Positions 31,513 to 42,455 of a stretch of 64,000 nucleotides of DNA are shown here, piece after piece. Source of the DNA: Psococerastis gibbosa (lineage: Eukaryota; Arthropoda; Insecta; Psocodea; Psocidae). How positions within the stretch are numbered: position 1 is the stretch's first letter; the number at the start of each line of letters is the position of its first letter. The DNA lies in contig OZ020485.1 in the NCBI GenBank assembly GCA_963971405.1, positions 4,340,001 to 4,404,000 of the forward strand, given 5' to 3'. Under the pieces are notes generated by a model. That model did not search any database. It was not told the origin of the DNA and worked only from the letters and a program-made list of their open reading frames with translations. Both the position numbers and the translations under genes were made by a program.

Positions 31513-32719
31513 TATATTATTATATTTATAATTATTCAAACAAGGGTTCCCATGGTGGAACTTTTTGATAAACTAGGCGTGAAATATATAGTAAGTTATT
31601 TTACTTATAATGTTAGACCAAGCGCGAAGCCAACCAGGGTTCAAAATGGCGACAAGGAAGAATTAAAGCAAAAAAAAATTAAGTCATGCATCGGAGAATA
31701 TCCAACTATGTAAAATACTATGTAAAAAATGTAGACTATGTAAAATCTATGTTAAAAAAAGTCAAAATATGTTTAGCTGAACTTCTACTTCACAATTTGT
31801 GAGCGTGTTACAAAGTGCTATCGTAAACAACAGTGGTTTCTTCTTTCAACACTTTGGGGTTTTCTTTATAACGGTTGTGATACAATAATTATTCGTGATT
31901 ATAGGCTATTTAAAGTTTCCACTAGCTTATACTGAACAAATGGTCCCAGACCTATATATATTTTTATATTTTTACAGGAAAACCAAAAACCAAAAACCCT
32001 TCCAATAATGTTTTGAATTCAACAGTGCAAATAACCATAATTATTATTTTAATCTGAAATTTTACTATGCTATTAACTTTGGACAATAATAATACCTCAT
32101 CACGCTCTATGTGATTGTTTTGAGTATGGCCCTGAGATAATGCCATCATCATCACATAATAAAGTAGGCCTATAGTATGTGCCATTCATTCATTTAAGCC
32201 ACGGAAAACAGAACTTAACTGCTGTATAATAGTCTACATGCTTACTGCTGCTACGATAGGCCTATCTTATAGCGCACAGATTAAAGTTAGGTGTTCACAC
32301 ATATACATATGTATATATATAGCAACATTAGGTATATATTGTAATACTGACATTAAACTCGCCTCTCCATCAGTTCCGTTGGCTGTCTGTCTTCTGCCTT
32401 CCATTTTCGCTTTATATACGGAGTTTGGAGCCCGATGTTGAGTCATTCCCTCTATAGGTACATGCCCCATCAACCAGCTAAGTGAACGTTGGTTACTTTA
32501 AATAACGGTATCTAGTCGGTATAACATGTTGTTATATTAGAAGCTTCAAGCTAAAGAAGAAGACTTGGTAAAGCAATATAAGGGGAGGGGGGGGGGGTGG
32601 ACAGAAAGCGTGGTGGTGTACCGCTGTAAGAAGAAAAGTAAGACCCTCATAGACGGTGGAAAAAGGAGGTGGGCTTAATTTCGCAGCTGTGTTGGAGACA
32701 AACGGCGGCTCGTAAAGCT

Positions 32720-33010
32720 GACAACGAAGATGTCAATATTTATGGCAACACCTGTACCCACTTTAATCAGCATCACCAAACTATTTACATTACAATTTAA
32801 TGGCACAAATTTGTGGTGCTGTTTGTAGCGTGAGTAGTAGAGAGTTCGAACACCGGAGTTGTCAATATTTTTCTCAACTGCTATTTACATTAAGTACAAC
32901 GTACTTAATGTCTTACAAAATTGTGGCTTAATTGTTGAGCACTGGATTGTGGACCGGGTGGTAGAGTGTTCCAATACCGGAGATATCGATATTTTCTTCA
33001 ACAGCTATTT
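32720..33010 (+). repeat. three degenerate direct repeats of about 120 bp
   Basis: Successive units share GTCAATATTT, CTATTTACATTA, ATTGTGG and TAGAGAGTTCGAACACCGGAG or its variant TAGAGTGTTCCAATACCGGAG. The last element resembles a tRNA B box, so a decayed retroposon array is possible. Confidence 0.45.
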
Positions 33011-33999
33011 TTTACTATCGCTATTTATATTCTCTAGATCAAGCTCTAGATCACCCTTGACTCCACATTATAACTGCTGACATTTTATTTTATTTCTTTA
33101 TTTCTATAGGCCCTACTCTGATACTAGCTGTAGTCGATATTGCTCCATTTAGAAATAACTGGAATTCGAGCCAAAAATCTCATTACTTTTATGAATCGTA
33201 GGGATTTTGGGATTACAATATTAATTTTGCTATTCATAAGTTAAGAATGGGATTTATGTACTTGTATATATGTTAGGAACATACCAGCTGTGCTATGCTA
33301 TAGGCTATGCCGTTTTTTGTATTAACTTATTCCTGGGGTTAAAAATGTACACAAATCAATTGAGAATAGTATTACCCATTATAAAATTGTCTTGTTTACA
33401 TTTTTAGTTAAGATTAAAACTAATCGACTTAGTAGGCCCACAGCGGCGTCATTCGGTTTAATTGCCCCCTCCTCCCTGCTATTGGAAAAAAATACTACAA
33501 TAACCCCGACAAACGCGGAAATTGTTACAATCTTATTTTAAAATGTACCGTACCTAATTGCATCGTGCCCCCCCCCCCTCTGAAACCTATTTAAATGACA
33601 CCCTTGTGTTTCTAGTTCTTTATCAGTAACCAACAGTAAAGCCGTCTTTCTGGTTCCGACCGTACGTTACCACAGTTACCTTAATAAACCTGACATACAG
33701 TGTACATCATTAGCTCTAGTTTTCATATTTAACTTATCTACCAGGAGAACAAGATATTTTGTGATGGCCGCCAGGTTAGTAATTATCAAAAATAATGATG
33801 TCGCTGTTTCCCACGGTTGTCACAGCTCAGCACTAATTACTGTTATTATTTAAAGCGTCGACTTAGTTGGCATGTCCATGCGCAGTGTCACTGGGCTAGC
33901 CGTTCTATTCTGTTTTCCATCAATCTGTACAGCGGCCCGAGGCAAAACATGAGGTGCGGTCGGCTATCGCGCCAAAAATTCAACTACAATACTTATGAA

Positions 34000-34315
34000 T
34001 TTGAGGAAAATCGTTGCTGAGAAAAAAATTTGTTTACCCATTTTTTTGGAGTTTTTGTAGTAAACCCGCCCAAAATTGAGTTAGCCCGAATAAAAATGCT
34101 GTATGGTCTCGAGATTTTTGTAAACCTACATGCCAAATTTCATCAAAATCTACTGAGTAGTTTCCCCACAAATCGACGAACAGACAGGCAAACATTTCGT
34201 AAATTTTCTGGTTCCTGGGACCTTAAAACGAATAATTCTATTGATATCTCGAAATCAATAATGTTGACCATCACGAAGCTTTCCTTATTATACTAACGTA
34301 TAAATTGGAGGGCAA
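34000..34315 (-). repeat. family A repeat, truncated
   Basis: Contains GAGTTTTTGTAGTAAACCC, GAGTAGTTTCCCC and the right end AACGTATAAATTGGAGGGCA. The left half is missing. Confidence 0.7.
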
Positions 34316-34949
34316 TAACTTTCTTAAATAAAGAAAGAAAGAAAATTGTCTTTATTTTCCATATGGGCGAATTTTGGGCCTTTCGGCCCACCCTTACAAC
34401 TAACTCATAAATAAATACGAAAGCAAAAATGCCCCTCTACATGCTGACGTCACATATTAGATGGCGCTACGACTGTTTTTTGAAGGTGTTAAAAAAACTG
34501 AAGGTTCTGTTAGGTCCACGTCTTTAAAAACTGTGGCCAAATGTTGTTTGTAGGTACAGGCTAGATATATAAGCTGCCCGAAATTCTTTCGACTTACACT
34601 AGGTACTATGGACTAATGAGGAGCCCGAATCTGACCCCGCGCTTTGGTATAAGTCTCACACTTTGATTGACGTTGTGCATCTAAAATCACACTATTTCCG
34701 CGCTTATTTATGAAAATTGCCTAGGGGAAACCCCCATGGCCCCTGTCTACCGCCTGAAACACACTGCATAGTTTAATTAATATGAAATAAATTAATAAAT
34801 ATAAATAACTAACTGATGCGTCTCCGGTCTCTTTTTATATATTATGATTTGCAGAGTCTCGTACAAGATTCGCACTACGCCAACTCAGGCAGGTAGCTTG
34901 CAGGAAAGGCATTAATAAAAGTGAATATGCAATTAATATATAAATATGA

Positions 34950-35745
34950 ATTACACGTTTTGAAGTCCCAGGAACCTAAAAAAGTGGTTTTTACGAAATG
35001 TCTGTCTGTCTGTCGCTCTGTCGCTCTGTCTGTCTGTTCATCGATTTCCGGGCAAACTACTTGGCCAATTATTATGAAATTCAGCATGTAGGTTCACAAA
35101 AATCATACCTCGGAACCGCTTCTTTTATTTTGGGCTTACTCAATTTGGGGGGGGGGGGTTTATTCTCAAAAAATTCCAAAAAAAAACCTCTAAAAACATT
35201 ATTTCTCAAAAACTTCTCCAACAATTTCTTTTGAATTCACATATATTGTAGTCGTCATTAATGTTGACAAAATGCGGGAGTTCGCTTGCCCCTTGATAGT
35301 TTGCTTCTGGGGGTAAAAAAATAAAAATAACTAAATTTTAATGAAAAATAAAAAATAATTTTTCTGTGAAACCTTTCTATTGATGATTTCTACCTTCAGG
35401 CATGTTTTAGGTGTTAAATTGAGTAACGAAACTGGACAGGTTACTTGCCCAAAAAACTATTTGGTTTTGTGCAAAAAAATGTTTTTTTGAAAAAATGATA
35501 GAAAATTCATGCTCAAATGCATTGCGTGCTCTGCCATTATTACTGTGTGGTAATGTGTTGGTCTGACCTATCTAGAGTTTACCTCACCTCCAGTGACGTT
35601 ACATAGACAACCCTCCCGAGATATCGGAAATTTAACCATAGCAAAATTATTTACCATGAAATTACTCATTTTCCATATCTAGGCCTACTAGTTTTGATAA
35701 ATTGGAAAGTATGTTTGAGTAAACTCGGACCGGTTCTTGTTGTAG
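34950..35745 (+). repeat. 850-bp dispersed repeat (family A)
   Basis: Plus orientation, TGTC tract at 34998-35040, ending GATAAATTGGAAAGTATG and then CTCGGACCGGTTCTTG. The left terminus is replaced by other sequence. The stretch 35746-36410 holds nothing I recognise. Confidence 0.75.
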
Positions 35746-36414
35746 GCTATAGAATGCTTTGTGATTGTGCATCACATGTTCGATTATGAGATTTCAACAG
35801 AATTATCGTATATTATGTATTCGAGATTCTTAGCCCCTAAAAAGTATTTTTTTTTTTTTAATGTCTGTCGGTCCGTTTGATCCCAATAGTCTGTCTGTTT
35901 TCGGATCTACTATTGTCATATTACAGAAGAAACTTGTTCAATTGGCGCATTTTACATGGTAAACCATTTTATACGAAAAAAACTGCCACGCAAGCTGTCC
36001 AAATTCAGCAATCGAGAAATAATGAGAAAGTAGGGAGAATTCCCCCTTAGATATGTAGATTGCCAAAAAATGAGTCATGGCCTTGGAAAAGGAACCCGAA
36101 ACAAAGACTTGCTTGATAATAATGGCGCGCGGGGGAAAACAATTGGCGCGATAATTTGAATTATACCAAGCACTGGCTTCGCGCCAATTTTCAAACATGT
36201 CGCGGCCAGATGTCATTAGTGGATGCCGTAGCCAACTTTGTGCGAAAGAAGAGTTACTTAAGTAATTATTTATAATTGGGAGGCAGATCATCAGTCTTAG
36301 GTAATGTGCTAACTGTAGAAGGTACCGTAGCTAATTATAATAGGAATGACTGAAGAGCGAGATAACTAATTTTTTCGTATAGGCCTAATACGCAGGTTCT
36401 TTCAATCTGTACGG

Positions 36415-36995
36415 TGTAATGTATTGAAAATAAGGCGGAAAATCAAGAGTGGCCGGAAGGTGCTGCCATCTACAAAAATCAAGGGAACCATAGGAAGAAA
36501 CAAGTCAGAACAGGAGGAGGAGAAAATGGCCAAAGATGAGAGGTTGTTTTTGATTTGTATTTTTGAAAAGAAATGATGGAAGGCTGAGAGCTTTTTAGGC
36601 CTTACCGGGGCCAAGAGGGATGAGAAATGAAGTACCCTTACTCTGACAAAACCATTGGACTTTGAGCGGCCATGAACACCGGGGAAGGAATTGGCTTAGT
36701 AAGAGATTGATGTGGATTCGCTAACCTATAATCAATTCTTTATGCAACAAGGAAGGTAGGATCTATCCACTTGTTTCAAGTTTTCAACTCATCTATATAC
36801 AGTATTTACTATAGTATGTCTTTCTAGAAATTTTAATTGATTAAGATTAGTTGGGAGGGCGGTCTCTGGTAGTCATTGTAGTCCTGTTTTCGACATGTAG
36901 GTTAGGGTTTACCTACATTGGTTGGCCATCTTTTCTCAGGCTTGATTCTAATAGCTTAACCCTTGGCGCTTTCCACCTATTGCTGATCTGAGACA
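36415..36995 (+). repeat. left inverted arm (LTR-like)
   Basis: Matches 39475-40062 in reverse complement. Near its inner end, GGCGCTTTCCACCTATTGC is also part of the pol frame in the right arm, so both arms share one LTR-pol junction. After that the left arm reads AGGACTACCAGAGATCG, a partial inverse of its own GGTCTCTGGTAGTC block. Confidence 0.75.
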
Positions 36996-37549
36996 TTTTA
37001 GGACTACCAGAGATCGCACTTTCTATTTACACTTTTACAGCAGTTAAGTAAATGATGTTTCATACTGGTTACTTTTGATTTTGTTTATTCGGTTATTTTC
37101 GTAACATTACAGAATTTTATTTCATTTACCTGGGTAAAATAGTTGGTTTTATTTGGAAAGAAACCCCTGAGAAGAGATAGAGTGTATTTTGTCTAGGGTA
37201 GAGGAGATTTCAGCTGCCTATTGTGTGAGGTAATATCTGGCCTCATTAAATTTGTACCTAGCTCCTTAGATCTCTAGTAAAATGCATTCTACTCATGCAC
37301 GCTGGTGACTGGCCCCTTAGTGGCTTAAAGAGTTAGTCTGGGCATTACATTCCATCCATCAAGAAGGGACTGGTACCAGTTACTAGTGTATATTGAGAGG
37401 AGGCCTTTATGAGAAGGAGTAAAAACAAGAAAGAAAAGAAAGAAATTATAACATGGCACCCAAGTTTTGAATTTCAGCTATTTTACCCACCCACCCACCC
37501 TAATATATATTTCATTGCACGGAGTACCTACCTACCTTTTGATTATTAT

Positions 37550-37880
37550 TATTATATTGTATGCTTCAGTAAAATACACAGTACTATGTTAACTGTTCTT
37601 TCAGTGTGCTAGGTAGTAACTCGATGTAGATTTTTTATTATTATTATATCATATGCGTTCGTCGAATACAGTACGGTATTAATTGTTTTTCTAGTGTGCC
37701 CAGTAGTAAGTCAATAGACATTTTTGGTTTATTGTGATACTATGGAGGTAGTTTCTTCTATTATTATATTGTATGCTTTTCATACTATACTATATCAACT
37801 GTTTTACCAGTCTATCTTGTAGTAAGTCAATAAACATGTTTGGTTTATTATGTTACTATGGGGGTAGTTTTCTTTTATGG
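37550..37880 (+). repeat. three tandem repeats of about 110 bp inside the left half
   Basis: Units share ATTATATTGTATGCTT, AACTGTTYT, AGTAAGTCAATAAACAT and TTTGGTTTATTRTG. The CAATAAAC motif resembles a polyadenylation signal, so these could be LTR or UTR repeats. Confidence 0.55.
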
Positions 37881-38480
37881 GGTTATCTGTCTTCGCCTTT
37901 GCAGGTTTTAAATTTGGAAACTTTAGGATAAGCGGAGGGGAACTGGGTCCCATACTGTACTATTATAATTATATTGGAATATTAAGTAAGTTGTCTCAAA
38001 TCTGGGGATTTAAATTGCTTAGTAAAATTTTTCTACTTTATGTTAAGATTGGGTTAGCGAAGATGGAAAATTAGTGTCGGATAAAAGTCAGTTAAGGGAT
38101 AATGCTTTGGATTTCGAACTTGTGGCCCCGGATTGAAAGGCCAAATTATGAATTTATTGAGTCAGGTTTAGCGATTTGTGATTGGATAGTGTGAGCTCGG
38201 ACTGTGTGAGAGCTGGTATCTTTGGTTAATTGGATATTTTGCTTTGAATATTGTCAGTTTTGGACTTTCCTTATAGGAATAGACACTTATTGATTGGAGT
38301 GCAGCAGTGTTTTATCTAAGAAGCTATTTGGGGTTATTATTTTTGTTGTGTTTCGTAGCCCTTTTAAAATTTGAGATTGATTAGGTTAGCGAATTTTTTA
38401 TTGTTTATTTTTTTTGTACCTTTGAGAAATATACATGGCAATAGAGTGCTATTAACCCAGTACGAAGGGTCATATTCACA

Positions 38481-39101
38481 ATGACGGACATGTCAGGCAC
38501 CGGAAGGGAGAAAAGAGCAGCCAATAGGAACAAATTGAAAGAAAATGAGGAAGAGCATATAGAGGGTAAAAGTGAACATAAAAATGGAAATACCGAACAA
38601 GTGGGTATTCATCAGACCGAGAGTAGGGAACATCGCTCTTCGGATGAAGACTTACCCTTAACTCGTTTTCTGAAAGGTAAAAGTATTAAAAATAAAGAAA
38701 AAACGGGTCATGTGGAACAGGAGAGTAATTTGAGGTATACTAAACCAAAGGGGTCACTAAGACGTCAGGAGTCTAGTACAGATTCCGGGGATGAATCAAG
38801 AGCCAGTGGTGATACGGCAGTGAAGAAGAGGGTAAAGAAATTTCACAAGAATGTGGACCAAACACGACAAGTGGGACCGGAAGTAATGCGTTTTCTGAAC
38901 ATGGCACATGCTAGGAAGTTGGTCTTTGATGGAACAGGAGACATTGAAGATTTCTTAGAACGAATAGAAAAATTAGCCGTTTTGCATGGAGTGGATTTAG
39001 AGGAATTTTGGCCAGCAATAAGTGACCTACTGCTTGCTCCGGTAGATAGGTTTTTTGAGCAGCATTTGCGCCAATGGAGAGTTGGAAAAATGCTAATATG
39101 A
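38481..39101 (+). pseudogene. gag-like fragment of the Ty3/gypsy element
   Basis: 206 residues. A charged N-terminal region (Lys, Glu, Ser rich) precedes a segment from about residue 140, MAHARKLVFDGTGDIEDFLE and onward to WPAISDLLL and RFFEQHLRQW, which fits the start of a gypsy capsid domain. The frame ends within the inverted pol fragment (LRQWRVGKMLI then stop), so the rest of gag is lost. Confidence 0.65.
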
Positions 39102-39500
39102 GAATGTATATTCTAAATTTTTCCAGTCCAAATATAGCTGATAGACATTCTTTTTGTGTGACACTGTATGAACGCTCACTAGGTTTCAATGCTCTGGATG
39201 CATATGCAATAACTACATTCCCTTCAACTTTCCTTTGAGTAAGTGCCGCTGAAATGGCTACTGCTGAAGCGTCACATCTGACTTGGAAAGGCTCCGAAAA
39301 GTCTGGCGTACCAAGAACCGGAGCTGAGCATAATGCCTCTTTTATCTTTCTAAATGCTACTGACCGTGACTCAGTCCACTGAAACTTTTGGCCTTTCATG
39401 AGTAACTCATTGATTGGCGCGGCTAATTCTCCTAAATTCTTGATAAATTTTCTCAAAAATTGAACACATCCTAAAAAATGTCTCAGACGATCAGCAATAG
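39074..39500 (-). pseudogene. pol fragment: RT end and RNase H start
   Basis: The minus frame reads LRHFLGCVQFLRKFI, ELAAPINELLMKG, APVLGTPDFSEPF, then VRCDASAVAISAAL and YSVTQKECLSAIFGLEKFR: the thumb/connection and the beginning of the Ty3/gypsy RNase H domain (DAS motif). It stops at the junction with gag. No polymerase active-site motif or integrase is present, so it cannot encode a working enzyme. Confidence 0.85.
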
Positions 39501-40263
39501 GTGGAAAGCGCCAAGGGTTAAGCTATAAGAATCAAGCCTGAGAAAAGATGGCCAACCAATGTAGGTAAACCCTAACCTACATGTCGAAAACAGGACTACA
39601 ATGACTACCAGAGACCGCCCTCCCAACTAATCTTAATCAATTAAAATTTCTAGAAAGACATACTATAGTAAATACTGTATATAGATGAGTTGAAAACTTG
39701 AAGCAAGTGGATAGATCCTACCTTCCTTGTTGCATAAAGAATTGATTATAGGTTAGCGAATCCACATCAATCTCTTACTAAGCCAATTCCTTCCCCGGTG
39801 TTCATGGCCGCTCAAAGTCCAATGGTTTTGTCAGAGTAAGGGTACTTCATTTCTCATCCCTCTTGGCCCCGGTAAGGCCTTAAAAGCTCTCAGCCTTCCA
39901 TCATTTCTTTTCAAAAATACAAATCAAAAACAACCTCTCATCTTTGGCCATTTTCTCCTCCTCCTGTTCTGACTTGTTTCTTCCTATGGTTCCCTTGATT
40001 TTTGTAGATGGCAGCACCTTCCGGCCACTCTTGATTTTCCGCCTTATTTTCAATACATTACAACGGTAACTTAGTAAGATGCCATTTGAAACTTTTAATG
40101 GGAAAAATAATATGGTTTACAATACTTTTTAATATTAGGGCCTAATAAGATCAGTTTTATTATCACTAAGGTTTGAATGGTCACGTGTTTTTCTTTTTCT
40201 TTGTAATTAATTTACTGTGGCACACATTAAAGAGCGTCAGCTGCTATAAGTTATATACACAGT

Positions 40264-40361
40264 CAGGGACGGTTTCAGAAAAAGGTTTCGGGGGGGGGGG
40301 GGGGAGTGAGATCTAGTATAAAACTTTTTCTCTCTCCCCCCCCCCCAAGGATCCGTCCCTG
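40264..40361. mobile_element. short C/G-run MITE-like element
   Basis: CAGGGACGG and CCGTCCCTG are inverted ends of a 98-base segment with a 16-base G run and a 13-base C run inside. It could be folded by these two runs alone. Confidence 0.6.
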
Positions 40362-40539
40362 TACACAGTATTCAGGTATCTGAGAACTTCCTTAGAAAAC
40401 TCCCGATTGAACTGAGGGCGACGAGAAATGCTTCTAACTTCCCTAAATTTCATAGAAACTGACCCTTAGAGAAAGCTTTCTACACTGCTGTCACTGAGGC
40501 ACTAGCACAATGACAATAACAAAACTAACCGAAATTAGA

Positions 40540-40640
40540 GGATATGGAAAAAACCGGGCTTGATGGCGGGATTCGAACCCACGATCTACTCCTAAACTGG
40601 GCGTCGTCTTAACCGCTGGACCACAAGCCCCGACAAGTCC
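40540..40640 (-). mobile_element. tRNA-derived SINE family 2, head
   Basis: On the minus strand: GGGCTTG pairs with CAAGCCC as an acceptor stem, TGGTCCAGCGGTTAAGACG looks like the A box and D arm, and GTGGGTTCGAATCCCGC the T arm. The anticodon region does not fold well, and TTTTTTCCATATCCTCTAAT follows, as in the other copies. I therefore call a SINE, not a tRNA gene. Confidence 0.7.
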
Positions 40641-40801
40641 AGTAATCGCCAAATCGTCTACTTATGCTCAAATTGACATGATTCGTGTTGCTAGTCAGGT
40701 TAGCACAACTACACAACTATCTGACCGAACAGGTCTGTGAACTTACTTAATTAAATAAAGGCAATTTATTCAATACAATGTAGTATTATATGGTATGTAT
40801 A

Positions 40802-40920
40802 ACTTAACCGCTGGACCACAAGCCCCAACAAGTCCATTTAGGCGTAGAACGTGGGTTCGAATCCCGCCAAGCCCAGTTTTTTCCATATCCTCTAATTTTC
40901 AACCAAAGGTCATTTGATGT
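40802..40920. mobile_element. tRNA-derived SINE family 2, inverted pair
   Basis: CTTAACCGCTGGACCACAAG is the reversed head; the plus-strand half GTGGGTTCGAATCCCGCC, TTTTTTCCATATCCTCTAAT follows at once. The arrangement matches 30960-31180. Confidence 0.65.
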
Positions 40921-41339
40921 CAGTGCTATATAGGCTACCATTATAATACTACAATGTAATGACAGAACTACCCGATTTTGACGATATTTAGACGATTTCA
41001 TTTTATACTTTCTTGTACTTGTGCTGTATTGTATATACATACACATATACATATAACACAAGTACAAGAAAGTATAAAATTATATAATTAACCAGAAATT
41101 TATATATTTATTTATAGAATCCTAAAATTCTTGTTATTTCCAACATAAAATTAAGTGTCAATGTGTCAAAGATTTTCTCAGCGTGTCTATTATTGCTTGT
41201 TGCCGGTGTAGGTTAACATTGAGGATTAGGTACTTATGTCGCAAACAATTCGTATAGGTATGGCAACACAAACAAACGCGGGAGATTTTACTCATTTTGA
41301 TAGCAGTACGGTACCTAACCATTTTACAGTCGACGCGTA

Positions 41340-41560
41340 CAATTGCAAACAAGGGGGGCTTGGCGGTCTCCTCCGGGTGAAAATTTTTGAAAAATAGTCC
41401 TACTGGGGTTTTACCCAGCAGTAACAATATTATTAGATTTTCCAGGCGAAGGATGTAACTGCAAACAAGGGGGCCCGGGGAGTTTCTTCGATAAAATAAG
41501 CCTGAAGGCTGAAATGTGGTTTTACGCATTTGGTCAGCAAAAAATTTTAGATTTTGCATA
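41340..41560 (-). repeat. minisatellite-like units, reverse orientation
   Basis: GCAAACAAGGGGG, GGTCTCCTCCGGGTGAAA, GGGGTTTTACCCA and TTACGCATTTGGTCAGCA correspond to the reverse of the 9.1-10.7 kb unit. About one and a half units. The rest of 40921-42450 is unrecognised apart from an ATGAA-type repeat near 41690. Confidence 0.6.
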
Positions 41561-42451
41561 CGAAGACATTTTCAATCAGACAAAGATCTCTTGACATGTG
41601 GCAACGATAGAGAAAATGTCGAAATGTTGATAAACTAGCGTTCTTGCAGGTTATTGCCATTGCCATCAAAAATCCTCAATCCATAATGAAATGAAATGAA
41701 ATGAAAACGACTTTATTGGCAAATAAAAAGGCAAACAATAAGACCATATAAAATCGTGTTTTAATTCGTGCTAAAACCATGAAATCCAAATAATTATTAT
41801 AGCTTAAAGGTACGGTATTTATTTCGGTTATTTTTATTTTGAAACAGTTCACAGGAGCATTTTAGTACACTCCTTTTTAAAAAATAAAGTGAAAAGTGTT
41901 TGGAAAGCCCCAGTATTAAAATGATCGGCTCTGATCACTTGTCAATGCCCCCCCCCCTTTTGAAAATTCTGAAACATCCACTGGGTACTGTAGACATAAA
42001 AACCGATCAACAGTCGAAAGAAATAACGGATGTGTATGCTCAATAAGACCTTTATTCTAAATTTATGCATTAAGCCTGCCGAAATATTTTCATACAGAGA
42101 ACATCTTATTATCTCATCTGGTAAATTTCAGTATTATATATTTAAACAAATAACAAGTAACAATGTCCAGCTAACGTATCATGTAAACAAGTAACTATTG
42201 TATATTTTCATAGAAACAGTTACATTTGAAAACTTTGGATGAAATTGAAAAGTCCCAACGCACCTAGTGCAAATTTCAACCGCTAGAGTTCAGCTAAGTA
42301 CGCGGCAAACCAGTTTGTCTTCTGCTCCTAGGTTACGTGTAAACTAGATTTGTAAACACTGTCATAATATTAATTAATTATTTAATCATCTCAGATATTC
42401 TTACTTATTGTCCGGTTAAAAATTTGCGGTATATATTAGCAAGAGTTAAAA

Positions 42452-42455
42452 ATGG
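42452..42455 (+). CDS. KRTCAP2: KRTCAP2 coding exon 1 (4 coding bases)
   Basis: ATG plus one G, followed by donor GTGAGT. With exon 2 this gives M-A-V. The exon's 5' UTR start cannot be seen. The assignment rests on the in-frame join and on the absence of a better ATG with a donor of matching phase. Confidence 0.75.

Larger units (their letters stand above)
36415..40062. mobile_element. Ty3/gypsy retrotransposon with opposed halves
   Basis: The termini are inverted: it begins TGTAATGTATTG and ends CAATACATTACA, flanked by the direct repeat ACGG (36411-36414, 40063-40066), a size typical for Ty3/gypsy. The outer about 560 bases at each side are the same sequence in opposite orientation (LTR-like). 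The left half continues on the plus strand to a gag-like frame; the right half carries a pol fragment on the minus strand. The halves meet near 39090. In a normal element both LTRs and both genes share one orientation. Confidence 0.85.

Noticed and set aside
36402..36614. Minus-strand frame in the left retrotransposon arm
   Set aside because: Lies within the LTR-like arm and is repeated in the inverted arm; non-coding.
40550..40625. Possible tRNA gene
   Set aside because: Acceptor and T arms pair, but the anticodon arm does not, and the same head with the same 3' flank recurs elsewhere, so it is a SINE.
41158..41559. 133-residue minus-strand frame
   Set aside because: Runs through minisatellite-like repeat units; no domain or splice evidence.
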